DNA from: Caproiciproducens faecalis | Lineage (GTDB): Bacteria; Bacillota; Clostridia; Oscillospirales; Acutalibacteraceae | Length of the DNA: 64,000 bases | Direction of reading: 5' to 3' | Assembly (NCBI RefSeq): GCF_019448085.1 | Contig: NZ_JAGFNZ010000006.1 | Location: 62,001 to 126,000 of the forward strand | Made by a program: the position numbers and the translations under genes | Part shown: in pieces, positions 44,403 through 52,405 of the stretch | How the letters are laid out: every line of letters starts with the position of its first letter | How positions within the stretch are numbered: position 1 is the first letter of the stretch | The notes under the pieces: generated by a model | The model's input: the letters and a program-made list of their open reading frames with translations, nothing else | What the model was told of the DNA's origin: nothing | The model's database searches: none

Positions 44403-45817
44403 GCAATTATGAACTGGTCTGCGGGCTGGAAACCCATATTGAACTGTCCACCAAAACAAAAATCTTCTGTTCATGCACCACGGAGTTCGGCGGTGACCCG
44501 AACACGCACTGCTGCCCCGTCTGTATCGGGCTGCCGGGCACTTTGCCCAAGCTGAATAAAAAAGTGGTGGAATACGCCATTATGGCCGGACTGGCGACAA
44601 ACTGCGAAATCAGTCCCATTTCCAAAATGGACCGCAAGAACTACGTCTACCCCGACCTGCCGAAAGCATACCAGATTTCCCAGTACGACATGCCGCTGTG
44701 CAAAAACGGGTATGTGGAACTGAGCAACGGCAGAAAAGTCCGAATCCTTCGCATTCATATTGAAGAGGATGCCGGAAAGCTGGTGCATCAGCGAGGCAGC
44801 ACTTATGTGGATTACAACCGAGGCGGCGTGCCGCTGATAGAAATTGTTACCGAACCGGATATCCGCAGCATTGACGAGGCAAGGGAATATCTTGAGAAAC
44901 TGCAGCTTATTATGCGTTTTATCGGTATCTCCGACTGCAAAATGCAGGAAGGCTCCCTGCGCTGCGACGTGAACATTTCCGTACGGCCGCAGGGTACCGA
45001 AGCATTCGGTACCAGAACCGAAATCAAGAATATGAACTCGTTTACCCATATGGCTAAGGCAATGGAGTACGAAGTAAACCGCCAGATTGACCTGGTGCAG
45101 AGCGGCGAAAAGGTCGTACAGGAAACCCGGCGCTATAACGAAGAAGACGACTGCACGGAGAGCATGCGCGGCAAGGAAGACGCTCACGATTACCGCTATT
45201 TCCGCGAACCGGATCTTGTGACCATTCAGGTTTCCGACGAGATGGTCGCCCGACTGAGGGAGAAACTCCCGGAACCGCCCCATCAAAAGCAGGAGCGATA
45301 TATGGCGGAGTACGGAATTCCTGAAGCCGACGCGCAGCAGCTGATTAAATACCGCAGCATTTCCGAGTATTTTGAAACCGCCATTGACGGCGTTCAAAAT
45401 CCAAAGGTCGTCGCGAACTGCATGATCGGGCAGATTTTCAGCCGTCTGGAAGGAGACAGCGCAAAAGAAAGCTTTCAGGTGAACGTAACGCCCGAAAACT
45501 TAAACGCGCTTGTAAAGCTGCTGGACGAAGGAAAAATCAAAATGAACCTTTTAAAGGCAACGCTTGAAAAAATGCTCGACACCGGGAAGGCTCCAAAGGA
45601 ACTTATCAGCGAGGCAGACATGGGCGGTGTAGACACCGACGCGCTGAAAGCTGCCTGTGAGCAGGCTATTGCGTCCAATCCCAACGCAGTGTCCGATTAC
45701 CTTTCAGGCAAGGAAAAGGCGCTCAAGGCAATTCTGGGCGCTGTTATGAAAGCGACACGCGGCCGCGCAGATGCGGTGGAAGCAGAAAAGCTGTTAATAA
45801 CGCTGATACAAAAATAA
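44399..45817 (+). CDS. gatB: Asp/Glu-tRNA amidotransferase subunit B
   Basis: A 472-residue kinase/tRNA-binding subunit: GLETHIELSTKTKIFC at the N-terminus, zinc-binding Cys pair CTTEFGGDPNTHCCPVC, DYNRGGVPLIEIVTEPD near 141, and a C-terminal YqeY-like tail domain. It phosphorylates the mischarged Asp or Glu and receives ammonia from GatA. Ends at a strong bidirectional terminator. Confidence 0.95.
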   Translation: MSNYELVCGLETHIELSTKTKIFCSCTTEFGGDPNTHCCPVCIGLPGTLPKLNKKVVEYAIMAGLATNCEISPISKMDRKNYVYPDLPKAYQISQYDMPLCKNGYVELSNGRKVRILRIHIEEDAGKLVHQRGSTYVDYNRGGVPLIEIVTEPDIRSIDEAREYLEKLQLIMRFIGISDCKMQEGSLRCDVNISVRPQGTEAFGTRTEIKNMNSFTHMAKAMEYEVNRQIDLVQSGEKVVQETRRYNEEDDCTESMRGKEDAHDYRYFREPDLVTIQVSDEMVARLREKLPEPPHQKQERYMAEYGIPEADAQQLIKYRSISEYFETAIDGVQNPKVVANCMIGQIFSRLEGDSAKESFQVNVTPENLNALVKLLDEGKIKMNLLKATLEKMLDTGKAPKELISEADMGGVDTDALKAACEQAIASNPNAVSDYLSGKEKALKAILGAVMKATRGRADAVEAEKLLITLIQK

Positions 45818-45818
45818 A

Positions 45819-45850
45819 AGTATGGACGCCGGAATTCCGGCGTCCATACT
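45819..45850. terminator. Bidirectional terminator between gatB and nitroreductase
   Basis: A perfect 32-bp palindrome (two 16-nt arms, AGTATGGACGCCGGAA and its complement). Minus reads into TTTTATTTTT. Confidence 0.85.
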
Positions 45851-45867
45851 GATCTATTGTGATTGGA

Positions 45868-46395
45868 TTATCTGACATAGCTGATATCGTCCGTTCTGCG
45901 CTCTTTTGGCGCCGGAGCGTTTTCGCTGGGGTACCCAACGGATACGCATCCGAACGGGATGTAATGATCCGGCAGCTTCAGTCGCTTCGCAATGCGCTCG
46001 TCACGCAGACCGTCGTTAACCGAACAGATATAGCAGCTGCCAAGACCATAAGCCTGTGCGGCAAGCATAATATTCAAAATCGCGCAGGCGCAGTCTTCCC
46101 GGTTATATTTCGCTGATTCGGGAGCCGACAGAACGATGACAGTGGGGGCGTTGTAAAATGGCACATGACCCGGCACGAATTTCGCACCGTCTTCCACAGC
46201 AACAGAGACAATATCGGAAATCAGCTGTTTATTCTGTACCACAGTAAAATGCCTTGCCTGCATCCCCATTGCCGAAGGAGCAAATTTTGCGGCGAGTAAA
46301 ATATCGGTCAGCTCCTCTTCGGAGATCTGCTCCGGCCGATAAGCGCGGACAGCCCGCCGGTCGAGTAAAGCTTCTATGGTATGGTTGAGTATCAA
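45868..46395 (-). CDS. Nitroreductase-family flavoprotein
   Basis: A 175-residue FMN-dependent oxidoreductase of the nitroreductase fold: LDRRAVRAYRPEQISEEELTDIL at the N-terminus, AKFAPSAMGMQARHFTVV, and AYGLGSCYICSV for FMN binding. Substrate unknown; nitro compounds or quinones are usual in vitro. A TTG start at 46395 is chosen because AAGGAGG is 8 nt upstream, and the frame upstream of that site has no other signal. Confidence 0.85.
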   Translation of the reverse strand: MILNHTIEALLDRRAVRAYRPEQISEEELTDILLAAKFAPSAMGMQARHFTVVQNKQLISDIVSVAVEDGAKFVPGHVPFYNAPTVIVLSAPESAKYNREDCACAILNIMLAAQAYGLGSCYICSVNDGLRDERIAKRLKLPDHYIPFGCVSVGYPSENAPAPKERRTDDISYVR

Positions 46396-46546
46396 TGTAA
46401 ATTCCTCCTTAATCACTCGTACGCCATTTGGCACACAATCCATTTTAATATAAATTGTTTCAATTATATCTCACCTTTGATGATTTATCAATCAATTTGT
46501 GTTAAATACAAATTAAAAAACAAAAGATTTAATTTTTAAAAAAGGA

Positions 46547-46574
46547 TTGACATTTTTCTGGTTTTTGGTATAAT
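46547..46574 (+). promoter_or_regulatory. Promoter of the tRNA pair
   Basis: TTGACA (46547-46552), 16-nt spacer, TATAAT (46569-46574), 27 nt before tRNA-Gln. Confidence 0.75.
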
Positions 46575-46600
46575 TAATCCTGCTGTTCGAAATATTTTGA

Positions 46601-46674
46601 TGCGGAATTGTGTAAAGGTAGCACGACAGACTCTGACTCTGTTTGTGAGGGTTCGAATCCTTCTTCCGCAGCCA
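46601..46674 (+). tRNA. tRNA-Gln (anticodon CTG)
   Basis: Cloverleaf: acceptor TGCGGAA/TTCCGCA, D arm GTGT-GCAC, anticodon stem ACAGA/TCTGT with loop CTCTGAC (anticodon CTG), T arm GAGGG-TTCGAAT-CCTTC, encoded CCA. Confidence 0.93.
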
Positions 46675-46701
46675 TGGCCCCATTTTTGGGGCCGCATTTT
46701 T

Positions 46702-46778
<77 letters not shown>

Positions 46779-46785
46779 GCTTGAA

Positions 46786-46832
46786 ACCCGCATGAATACT
46801 GGATTTTCCAGTTATTCAGGCGGGATTTTTTA
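46786..46832 (+). terminator. Terminator after tRNA-Pro
   Basis: CCCGCATGAATACTGGA pairs imperfectly with TCCAGTTATTCAGGCGGG, followed by TTTTTT. Confidence 0.8.
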
Positions 46833-46891
46833 TTTCTTATTTGCGCATTAAAAACACGAAAAAACATGAAAAAACATTAACAATGTGGCGC

Positions 46892-48145
46892 TCATGTGGC
46901 GGTAAAACTCACGGTATCTACGGCACCATCTTTTTTAGCGCTTTTTCCAGAAATATATTCACTCAATTTATCCATGCTGTTACGCTTATAGATCTTATCT
47001 AGGTGCGTGTATATCTCTAATGTGGTTTTGATGTCCGCGTGTCCAAGTTGATCCCGCGCAGTAAGAACATCAACGCCGGCAAGATACAAAAGCGTTGCAA
47101 AGGTGTGCCGCAGCCAATGGGCGGTGATTGGCGGTATCATCGGTGGTACTCCGTGGGGATTGTGGACAGATTCAGGCTTTTCAAAATCAATCTCCGGGTG
47201 CACTTTTTTATATGCTGTAAAGTCCCCATATTTAAGATTCAGGACGTTCCAGTATGCATCCCATAAACGTTTCCAGCCACTTTCGGTGAGCATCTTCCCC
47301 TTTACCGATCGCATTACGAGCGTATCCTCCGTTTCCGCAGTGATATGATCCTTCTTCCGTTCAAATGTTAGGAAATCAACAAGCTGCTGCGGAATATCAA
47401 TTGTACGGATGCTGGATTCTGTTTTAGCCTCGCCGTCTTTTAGGACACTTTTTCCGTCGATGATCTCGACCGATTTGTTGATGTCAATTGTTTTTGCCTT
47501 GAGATCAATATCCGACCAAAGCAGCGGGATTAGCTCCCCACGACGAAGGCCGGCATACATCATTATCATAGCGCCACGCTGTGCCCTGTGAGGTGTGTTG
47601 ATAATCCACTGCTGTTCTTCATCAGTCAATGCCCTTCGTTCGCTCTGCGGGGCCTTTTTGGGTATCTTAACAGCCTCTGCCGGGTTATATTCGATCACTC
47701 GGGATTCGATGGCTATCTGGAAGATCTGCTTCGCGGAACTTTTTACATCAATCAAAGTTTTTTTCGCGGTCGGTTTTCCGGTTCGTGGGTTCCTCTCGGA
47801 CAGGACATTGATAATGTCCTGTATATCTCCGGTCTGCACTTTTATGATCGGCATAAACCATAGGTTCTCCATCTTATCCACGGCGTAGGAGTAGACGTTA
47901 TACCGACCATTGGATACATCGCCCTTTTTCATCGCAAGCCAACGATCCGCCCATTTTTTGAAAGTGTCCCGGTCAGCGGTAACGTCAACGCCTTTTTTCC
48001 GTGCGATCTTAATTTGGAGCGCTTTCTCTGCAGCTTCATCGTCCGTTTTTCCATACGCATTTTTATAAATGGGCTTACCGTTATCCTTGCCGAGATAAAC
48101 CCGCTTTCTGACCGGCTTTGTTGGTGTTTTTTCCTTTTTAGGCAT
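46892..48145 (-). CDS. int: Tyrosine-type site-specific integrase
   Basis: A 417-residue tyrosine recombinase. N-terminal arm-binding and core-binding (SAM-like) domains (about 1-165), then the catalytic domain with Arg in GLRRGELIPLLW (near 207), HWLRHTFATLLYLAG (His/Arg near 345), LGHADIKTT and Tyr in LEIYTH near 380. It catalyses integration and excision at the tRNA-Pro site. The GGAGG site 6 nt before the ATG is buried in an 8-bp hairpin, suggesting translational control. Confidence 0.93.
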   Translation of the reverse strand: MPKKEKTPTKPVRKRVYLGKDNGKPIYKNAYGKTDDEAAEKALQIKIARKKGVDVTADRDTFKKWADRWLAMKKGDVSNGRYNVYSYAVDKMENLWFMPIIKVQTGDIQDIINVLSERNPRTGKPTAKKTLIDVKSSAKQIFQIAIESRVIEYNPAEAVKIPKKAPQSERRALTDEEQQWIINTPHRAQRGAMIMMYAGLRRGELIPLLWSDIDLKAKTIDINKSVEIIDGKSVLKDGEAKTESSIRTIDIPQQLVDFLTFERKKDHITAETEDTLVMRSVKGKMLTESGWKRLWDAYWNVLNLKYGDFTAYKKVHPEIDFEKPESVHNPHGVPPMIPPITAHWLRHTFATLLYLAGVDVLTARDQLGHADIKTTLEIYTHLDKIYKRNSMDKLSEYISGKSAKKDGAVDTVSFTAT

Positions 48146-48151
48146 AATTAT

Positions 48152-48177
48152 AGCCCTCCTATTGATTTTGGAGGGCT
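48152..48177 (-). promoter_or_regulatory. Hairpin hiding the integrase ribosome site
   Basis: AGCCCTCC (48152-48159) and GGAGGGCT (48170-48177) form a perfect 8-bp stem with a 10-nt loop. On the int mRNA the start-proximal arm is the Shine-Dalgarno sequence itself. The motif AGCCCTC recurs at 48219-48225. Confidence 0.55.
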
Positions 48178-48196
48178 GAACTGGTACAATATTGTT

Positions 48197-48277
48197 GCGT
48201 GTAATATACCGTACTGTCAGCCCTCGGTTGATGGTGACCGCTCTTCCCTATCGCAAGTAGGAGAGGGCGGTTTTTTT
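48197..48277 (+). ncRNA. Candidate small RNA divergent from int
   Basis: A promoter (TTGATT 48162-48167, 17-nt spacer, TACAAT 48185-48190) is followed by about 80 nt ending in a stem (48237-48271, GACCGC with GCGGT) and TTTTTTT. No open frame with a ribosome site is seen. The RNA would contain CAGCCCTC, complementary to the int Shine-Dalgarno region. Function is inferred; it could also be a short leader or decoy. Confidence 0.4.
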
Positions 48278-48280
48278 ATT

Positions 48281-49150
48281 TTAAACTTTCCACTGGTGCC
48301 CGCAGTTAAGGCAGGTGACTATCACTTTCTTTGCGCCTATGTTTCCTGCAACGGCACCAATAATTCCTGCGCCCGGTATCTGAGTTGTAATGTTCGCCCC
48401 GACAATAGCCTTTCCTACACCAAAGCCTTTTTTATCTGCACTAATCGATGTAGAACCACATTTTGGGCAACAAGCAATACCGTTGGATTTGTTTTCTTTG
48501 ATGCGTTCTTTCTTTGATAGCGGCTTTGGCTGGGCTATCTTTGCCGCTTCTTTCTGACGGTTTATTTCACGCCCCTCTTCGATTGTACGCTGCCAAAATC
48601 CTTTTTTGCCGTCGTGCTTTGCGGCCTCTCGAAGTGTTTGTTTCTGATGCGAATCTTCCGAATCAATAACCCGCAGCCCCTCCCCTTTTTCGCCGCATTT
48701 AGGGCATCGTTGTGCCTGCTCAAGGAGAATCTCACCACAGTTTAAGCATATTTTTACAGGGTGGCTCAAGCCCAAATGGGGGCTGGCGAGCTCGGACAGG
48801 TTCTTGTCCATATTGTGTTCACCTTTGGGCATTAAATCTTCAACCGATTTTAATTCAACCTCGTTTAGAAGCCGCGAGTATAAAAGTTTAAATTGATCGT
48901 TACAAGTCGAGTTAAAGGTAATGCTATTTTTATCCGATGCAGATTTCCCATGGTCAACCCCATACCCCGCTCCGTCTGATGTGCAAACAGTAAAATATCC
49001 ATATTTAAAGGTTGTACCTTCCACAAAAATGAAATTGGTCACCAGGGAAAAGGGAATTTCCAGCAAAACTTTTCCACTATTCTTTGAAAACGATATTAAA
49101 CTTTCTGTCACGGTTATGGTCTTAAAAAGACCTCTAATTGATGTTTCCAT
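48281..49150 (-). CDS. Zinc-ribbon protein with DUF4429-like N-terminal domain
   Basis: A 289-residue protein. Residues 1-95 are a PH-like domain resembling DUF4429 (FKTITVTESLISFSKNSGKVLLEIPFSLVTNFIF). Two zinc ribbons follow: CLNCGEILLEQAQRCPKCGE near 132-151 and CCPKCGSTSI paired with CLNCGHQWKV at the end, split by a Gly/Ala-rich hydrophobic hairpin (about 250-275). GGAGG lies 7 nt before the ATG at 49150. Such proteins are frequent between int and the repressor in Firmicute elements; role unknown, possibly membrane-linked. Confidence 0.7.
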   Translation of the reverse strand: METSIRGLFKTITVTESLISFSKNSGKVLLEIPFSLVTNFIFVEGTTFKYGYFTVCTSDGAGYGVDHGKSASDKNSITFNSTCNDQFKLLYSRLLNEVELKSVEDLMPKGEHNMDKNLSELASPHLGLSHPVKICLNCGEILLEQAQRCPKCGEKGEGLRVIDSEDSHQKQTLREAAKHDGKKGFWQRTIEEGREINRQKEAAKIAQPKPLSKKERIKENKSNGIACCPKCGSTSISADKKGFGVGKAIVGANITTQIPGAGIIGAVAGNIGAKKVIVTCLNCGHQWKV

Positions 49151-49245
49151 GGAACTCCCTCCTAATTGGAATATTGTCATAGGATCCTAGCTGGAATTTT
49201 CAGTTTTATCCCGTTCACTTTTACGGTAGTGGGCGGGATTTTTAT

Positions 49246-49668
49246 TTATCCTATTTTCTTATCACGCGCAATAAAATAATAATCAACCACTTTTTTAATG
49301 AAACTTTCCGGCAAATCAAAATATTCAGCCAACTGCCATATTTCGGAATACCCTTGCATAAAAGCAGCTTGCAAATCCTCAAATGGCACATATCGTTCGA
49401 TTGCCCAGCGGTTAGCCTTGTACTCATGCTTTGCGACCAAATCCAAGGGGCTACTTACCTTATGCGTGCACCCGGTTGCACAATGGCCGAGTTCGTGGGC
49501 CAAACATTCTTTATAGCTTTTTATACTTTGAAAACATGCCAAATCCAAGAAAATGCCGTATTCGCCGTTAACCTCAATCGTCGCTGCATCAGCAAAACCT
49601 ATATCCTTCGTAAAAAGTTTGATTTTATGTTTATCGAGATCACTATATAGTTTGGACAACTCCGTCAT
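49246..49668 (-). CDS. ImmA/IrrE-family metallopeptidase
   Basis: A 140-residue zinc protease with HELGH (His58-Glu59-His62). In ICEBs1 and related elements ImmA cleaves the XRE repressor ImmR upon DNA damage or signalling, which starts excision. It lies 18 nt after the repressor gene on the same strand, the same order as immR-immA, so this pair probably forms the induction switch here. Confidence 0.88.
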   Translation of the reverse strand: MTELSKLYSDLDKHKIKLFTKDIGFADAATIEVNGEYGIFLDLACFQSIKSYKECLAHELGHCATGCTHKVSSPLDLVAKHEYKANRWAIERYVPFEDLQAAFMQGYSEIWQLAEYFDLPESFIKKVVDYYFIARDKKIG

Positions 49669-49686
49669 ACAGCCCTCCCCAAAGAG

Positions 49687-50469
49687 CTATTTTTTATTTT
49701 TCTCTTGATCTTGGCTCAGTTTAAACAGTCGAGCCATTTCCAAAAGCTTCTGTTTGTTTTCATCGGTCAATTCCTGCGCTTCACTATGGAGTGCGTAAGT
49801 AAAATCATCAAAGGTAATATCAGGCTCGTTTTTCTGCGGAATGACGGGTTTTATTTTTGGCAGTATAGGTACCTTTTTTTCTTCAGCTTTCCAATCAGTT
49901 CCTTTCATTCCGAACTTTGTACCGTATTTTTCAACTAATTTACTATAGACGTCCGGAGTAAAAGAGCCCATTTGACTCCCGAGAAAATAAGGAATGTATT
50001 CTTTGAAACTGATATGGGCTATGTCAAAATCACTGTGTACTACACTATGTGAAAAATAGGCAAATATCCGATTTTCAGCGGCTTTAATTCGATCGGTAAG
50101 AAGGAGAGAACGGTCTTGTTCTATTTGCTCAAATTCATATCTTTTTTCACGCTCTGACTTATTCCATATTCCGAATTTTTTCTTTGCATTTTCCCATTGT
50201 TTATGCCTCTCAAAATGTTTTTTTACATCAGAAGGGACTTTGGGAGAATAAAGGAATTCGCAGTCTTCGCAAATAGTTACATCAAACAAAAGACTATCGA
50301 CCGACACCTCAAAATACTCTGCTATTTTGGACAGAGTGTCACCTTGTGGCGTTGCACCTGTCTTCTTCCACTTGGTAGCTAAAGAATTACTTAGTCCAAT
50401 TTCAGTTACGGCTTTTTTAGGGCTAACGCCCTTTTTGTCACACAGCATTTTAAATGTATCAAAGAACAC
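49687..50469 (-). CDS. XRE-family repressor (ImmR/CI-like)
   Basis: A 260-residue repressor with an N-terminal HTH (KMLCDKKGVSPKKAVTEIGLSNSLATKWKKTGATPQGDTLSKIAEYFEVSVDSLLF, about 8-62), a charged middle with a Cys pair, and an ill-defined C-terminus. The start is GTG at 50469 behind GGGGG. It faces the early promoter at 50529-50558, where repeated TAACYAAA motifs are likely its operators. The partner protease gene follows. Longer than ICEBs1 ImmR, so the C-terminal half may carry a different cleavage or oligomer domain. Confidence 0.85.
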   Translation of the reverse strand: MFFDTFKMLCDKKGVSPKKAVTEIGLSNSLATKWKKTGATPQGDTLSKIAEYFEVSVDSLLFDVTICEDCEFLYSPKVPSDVKKHFERHKQWENAKKKFGIWNKSEREKRYEFEQIEQDRSLLLTDRIKAAENRIFAYFSHSVVHSDFDIAHISFKEYIPYFLGSQMGSFTPDVYSKLVEKYGTKFGMKGTDWKAEEKKVPILPKIKPVIPQKNEPDITFDDFTYALHSEAQELTDENKQKLLEMARLFKLSQDQEKNKK

Positions 50470-50506
50470 AATTCAGCCCCCAGTTTTTTGTGCAAAACAC
50501 AGAAGC

Positions 50507-50666
50507 TAACCAAATTAAGCTTTTTGCATTGACATTGATAACTAAATTAAGCTATACTGTGCTTAAACAGATAACCCAAGTAATCAATTTCGCTTATTGG
50601 CTAACTTTAAGTTTTGTAATTTTCGTAAGTGTAATTATATTAACTCAAAAGCTAACCAAAGTCAAC
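50507..50666. promoter_or_regulatory. Operator repeats of the lysogeny switch
   Basis: TAACCAAATTAAGCT (50507-50521) and TAACTAAATTAAGCT (50539-50553) are near-identical 15-mers 32 nt apart; partial copies occur at 50602 (TAACTTTAAG) and 50653 (TAACCAAAG). They lie between the repressor and the Cro-like gene; the second sits between the -35 and -10 of the early promoter. Confidence 0.65.
50529..50558 (+). promoter_or_regulatory. Early rightward promoter (PR-like)
   Basis: TTGACA (50529-50534), 18-nt spacer, TATACT (50553-50558), with an operator repeat inside the spacer. Leads to the Cro-like gene at 50695. Confidence 0.75.
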
Positions 50667-50694
50667 ATTTTATAGTAAAGAAGGTGAATTTTAT

Positions 50695-50892
50695 ATGCCT
50701 GAACAATGGACAGCTGAAATTATTGGTGAAATGCACCTAAATGGGATAACAGCCAAACAGCTTGCTGCTCAGCTTGGTTACAACCCTAAATATGTCAGCG
50801 CGGTTTTGAATGGCCACCGCAGCCCCAAAAAAGCGAAACAGGCTTTCCGTGAAAGCCTAAAAGAACTCGTTCAGCAAAAACAGGCTGTCTAA
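50695..50892 (+). CDS. Cro-like HTH DNA-binding protein
   Basis: A 65-residue basic protein with a helix-turn-helix (GITAKQLAAQLGYNPKYVSAVLNGHRSPKKAKQAF). First gene of the rightward transcript, opposite the repressor, so a Cro-like antagonist is likely. AAGAAGGTG precedes the ATG. Confidence 0.75.
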   Translation: MPEQWTAEIIGEMHLNGITAKQLAAQLGYNPKYVSAVLNGHRSPKKAKQAFRESLKELVQQKQAV

Positions 50893-51007
50893 TTTCTTGT
50901 GAGTAATACATAGTATAGCACAAATGTTCTGTATTGCAATCCCTTGTAATTTTCGCAGACCCATTTGTGGTACTGCGGCGTAATTTGAACTATGAAAGGA
51001 GCTAGTA

Positions 51008-51211
51008 ATGCAAAAATACGAAACCACATGGGATCGGGTACCGGTAGTATTTGATCTTCCCTACGCTGCGACCTTGCTTGGTGTCAGTCTGGACAGGATT
51101 CGCAAACTCGCCCAACGCGGAGAGTTCCCGGCATTTAAGATCGGTAAGCTCTGGCGGGTAAATAAAGAGGACATGCTTGCTTATTTAGACCGCCAAAAGG
51201 TCGCCTCATGA
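51008..51211 (+). CDS. Excisionase-type HTH protein
   Basis: A 67-residue MerR-like winged HTH of the excisionase group (PYAATLLGVSLDRIRKLAQRGEFPAFKIGKLWRVNKEDMLAYLDRQ). Could be Xis, directing the integrase to excision, or an early regulator. Overlaps the next gene by 4 nt. Confidence 0.8.
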   Translation: MQKYETTWDRVPVVFDLPYAATLLGVSLDRIRKLAQRGEFPAFKIGKLWRVNKEDMLAYLDRQKVAS

Positions 51212-51492
51212 CCGCCCGCTGCTGCCGCTGCGGCAAACTCTGGCGAGTCAGTATCCTACAGCAGATACCAAAATCTGGTTACATATGCCCGTGCTGCGCG
51301 ACGAGAGACAAGCTGATACGGGCGGGGATTATTACGATCGAAGGCGAGCCCAAAGAAATAGCCGCCCTTGAGCTGGCACTCAAAGACGGCAAGCAGGCGA
51401 GTATCATTCAAAATGTTGAGAATTGTTACTCAAGCGGCCAATTGAAACGCCTTGCACGGAATCCACAGAAAGGCATACTGACCCCAAGGTAA
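51208..51492 (+). CDS. Small zinc-ribbon protein of unknown function
   Basis: A 94-residue protein with CCRCGKLWRV and CPCCATRD forming a C4 zinc site at the N-terminus. ATGA coupling to the excisionase-like gene. Its 3' end overlaps a minus-strand gene by 89 nt; the C-terminal residues (from about 66) may be replaced sequence left by that insertion. Confidence 0.6.
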   Translation: MTARCCRCGKLWRVSILQQIPKSGYICPCCATRDKLIRAGIITIEGEPKEIAALELALKDGKQASIIQNVENCYSSGQLKRLARNPQKGILTPR

Positions 51493-51793
51493 CTGTTCCC
51501 GAAGATGAGAACGAATGGATAACGGCTTCTTTTAGCAAAACGCAGTCTTTATCTATTTTAGTCTCTGCGTTTTGGTCTATTCCCGGATCATCATCAATCG
51601 CAAAAGCCAACTGAGTCATTGGATATTCTTTGTCTTCTTTTATTTCACTCAATTTGATTCTATGGTCTAATTCACATTCTATGATTCCAAAGTTAGTAAG
51701 TACTATTATTTTTGAGCGAGTATCTCCTGATTCTCGATCAACATTTATTTCTGCTTGAGCGGTCAACAACATTTCTTTTTTGGACTCATTCAT
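51404..51793 (-). CDS. Accessory protein of unknown function, counter-oriented
   Basis: A 129-residue protein, mostly beta in character (MLLTAQAEINVDRESGDTRSKIIVLTNFGIIECEL, ... SGTVTLGSVCLSVDSVQGVSIG). GGAGG lies 9 nt before the ATG at 51793. It opposes all neighbouring early genes and overlaps the end of one, typical of a cargo (moron) gene expressed in the lysogen. No family recognised. Confidence 0.6.
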   Translation of the reverse strand: MNESKKEMLLTAQAEINVDRESGDTRSKIIVLTNFGIIECELDHRIKLSEIKEDKEYPMTQLAFAIDDDPGIDQNAETKIDKDCVLLKEAVIHSFSSSGTVTLGSVCLSVDSVQGVSIGRLSNNSQHFE

Positions 51794-51865
51794 TTTATAT
51801 CGCCTCCTTTCCGACATTATTCTACTGCGGAAAGGAAAATATTTCAAGTAAAGGAGAAATAAACG

Positions 51866-52051
51866 ATGGATGAAAAAGTAAAATCCACTTTGAAGCAGTT
51901 ACAGTCTGCGCTCGAAGCGGCGGCAGATGCCCAGGGCAACAGCGTGACCAAACTGAACGCCTATTTCGTGATGGAACAGGAAGTTGAAAACGCCGCAAGC
52001 CATTGCACACAGGCGCTGTATTGGGCCGCGAAGAAAGGGGAAAAACCATGA
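51866..52051 (+). CDS. Small hypothetical protein
   Basis: A 61-residue, mostly helical acidic protein (MDEKVKSTLKQLQSALEAAADAQGN). AGGAG 9 nt before the ATG; overlaps the next gene by ATGA. No family recognised. Confidence 0.55.
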   Translation: MDEKVKSTLKQLQSALEAAADAQGNSVTKLNAYFVMEQEVENAASHCTQALYWAAKKGEKP

Positions 52052-52317
52052 GACATTTTTACGCTGCACTGTTTATCATAGGCCTGATCGGCCTGTACAT
52101 ATCCGCCGGAGCCGCTGAAATCCAGCCGCTTCTCCCGTGCGCAATTTCCGGTATCATCTGCACCGTTGCTGCGGGAATCGGGATCAGGGGATTCAATTGG
52201 ACGGAAAGGAGGGACAAGCCGTGTATGACCCGTGCGAAAAGTGCAAAAGCAGATTTCCTCCCGAAGTATGCCGGCAATTCTGCCACGCGTACAAATGGGC
52301 GAAAGAATGTGATGTGA
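52048..52317 (+). CDS. Small membrane protein
   Basis: An 89-residue protein with two hydrophobic helices (about 5-22 and 30-47), then a basic tail. ATGA-coupled to the preceding gene. The tail shares DNA with the next gene in another frame (52221-52317), so the true 3' end in ancestors may have been shorter. Confidence 0.5.
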   Translation: MRHFYAALFIIGLIGLYISAGAAEIQPLLPCAISGIICTVAAGIGIRGFNWTERRDKPCMTRAKSAKADFLPKYAGNSATRTNGRKNVM

Positions 52318-52376
52318 AACGTGGATTAGATGAAGCATTATTTCGCCGAATAGGGCGGATATCTCCTGCAAAATAA
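52221..52376 (+). CDS. Small Cys-rich protein
   Basis: A 51-residue protein starting at GTG 52221 (VYDPCEKCKSRFPPEVCRQF) with five Cys that could bind zinc. GGAGG is 9 nt upstream. It overlaps the previous gene by 97 nt in another frame. Function unknown. Confidence 0.55.
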   Translation: MYDPCEKCKSRFPPEVCRQFCHAYKWAKECDVKRGLDEALFRRIGRISPAK

Positions 52377-52405
52377 AAATGCCGCTTCCTTATTGGTGAG
52401 AAAGG

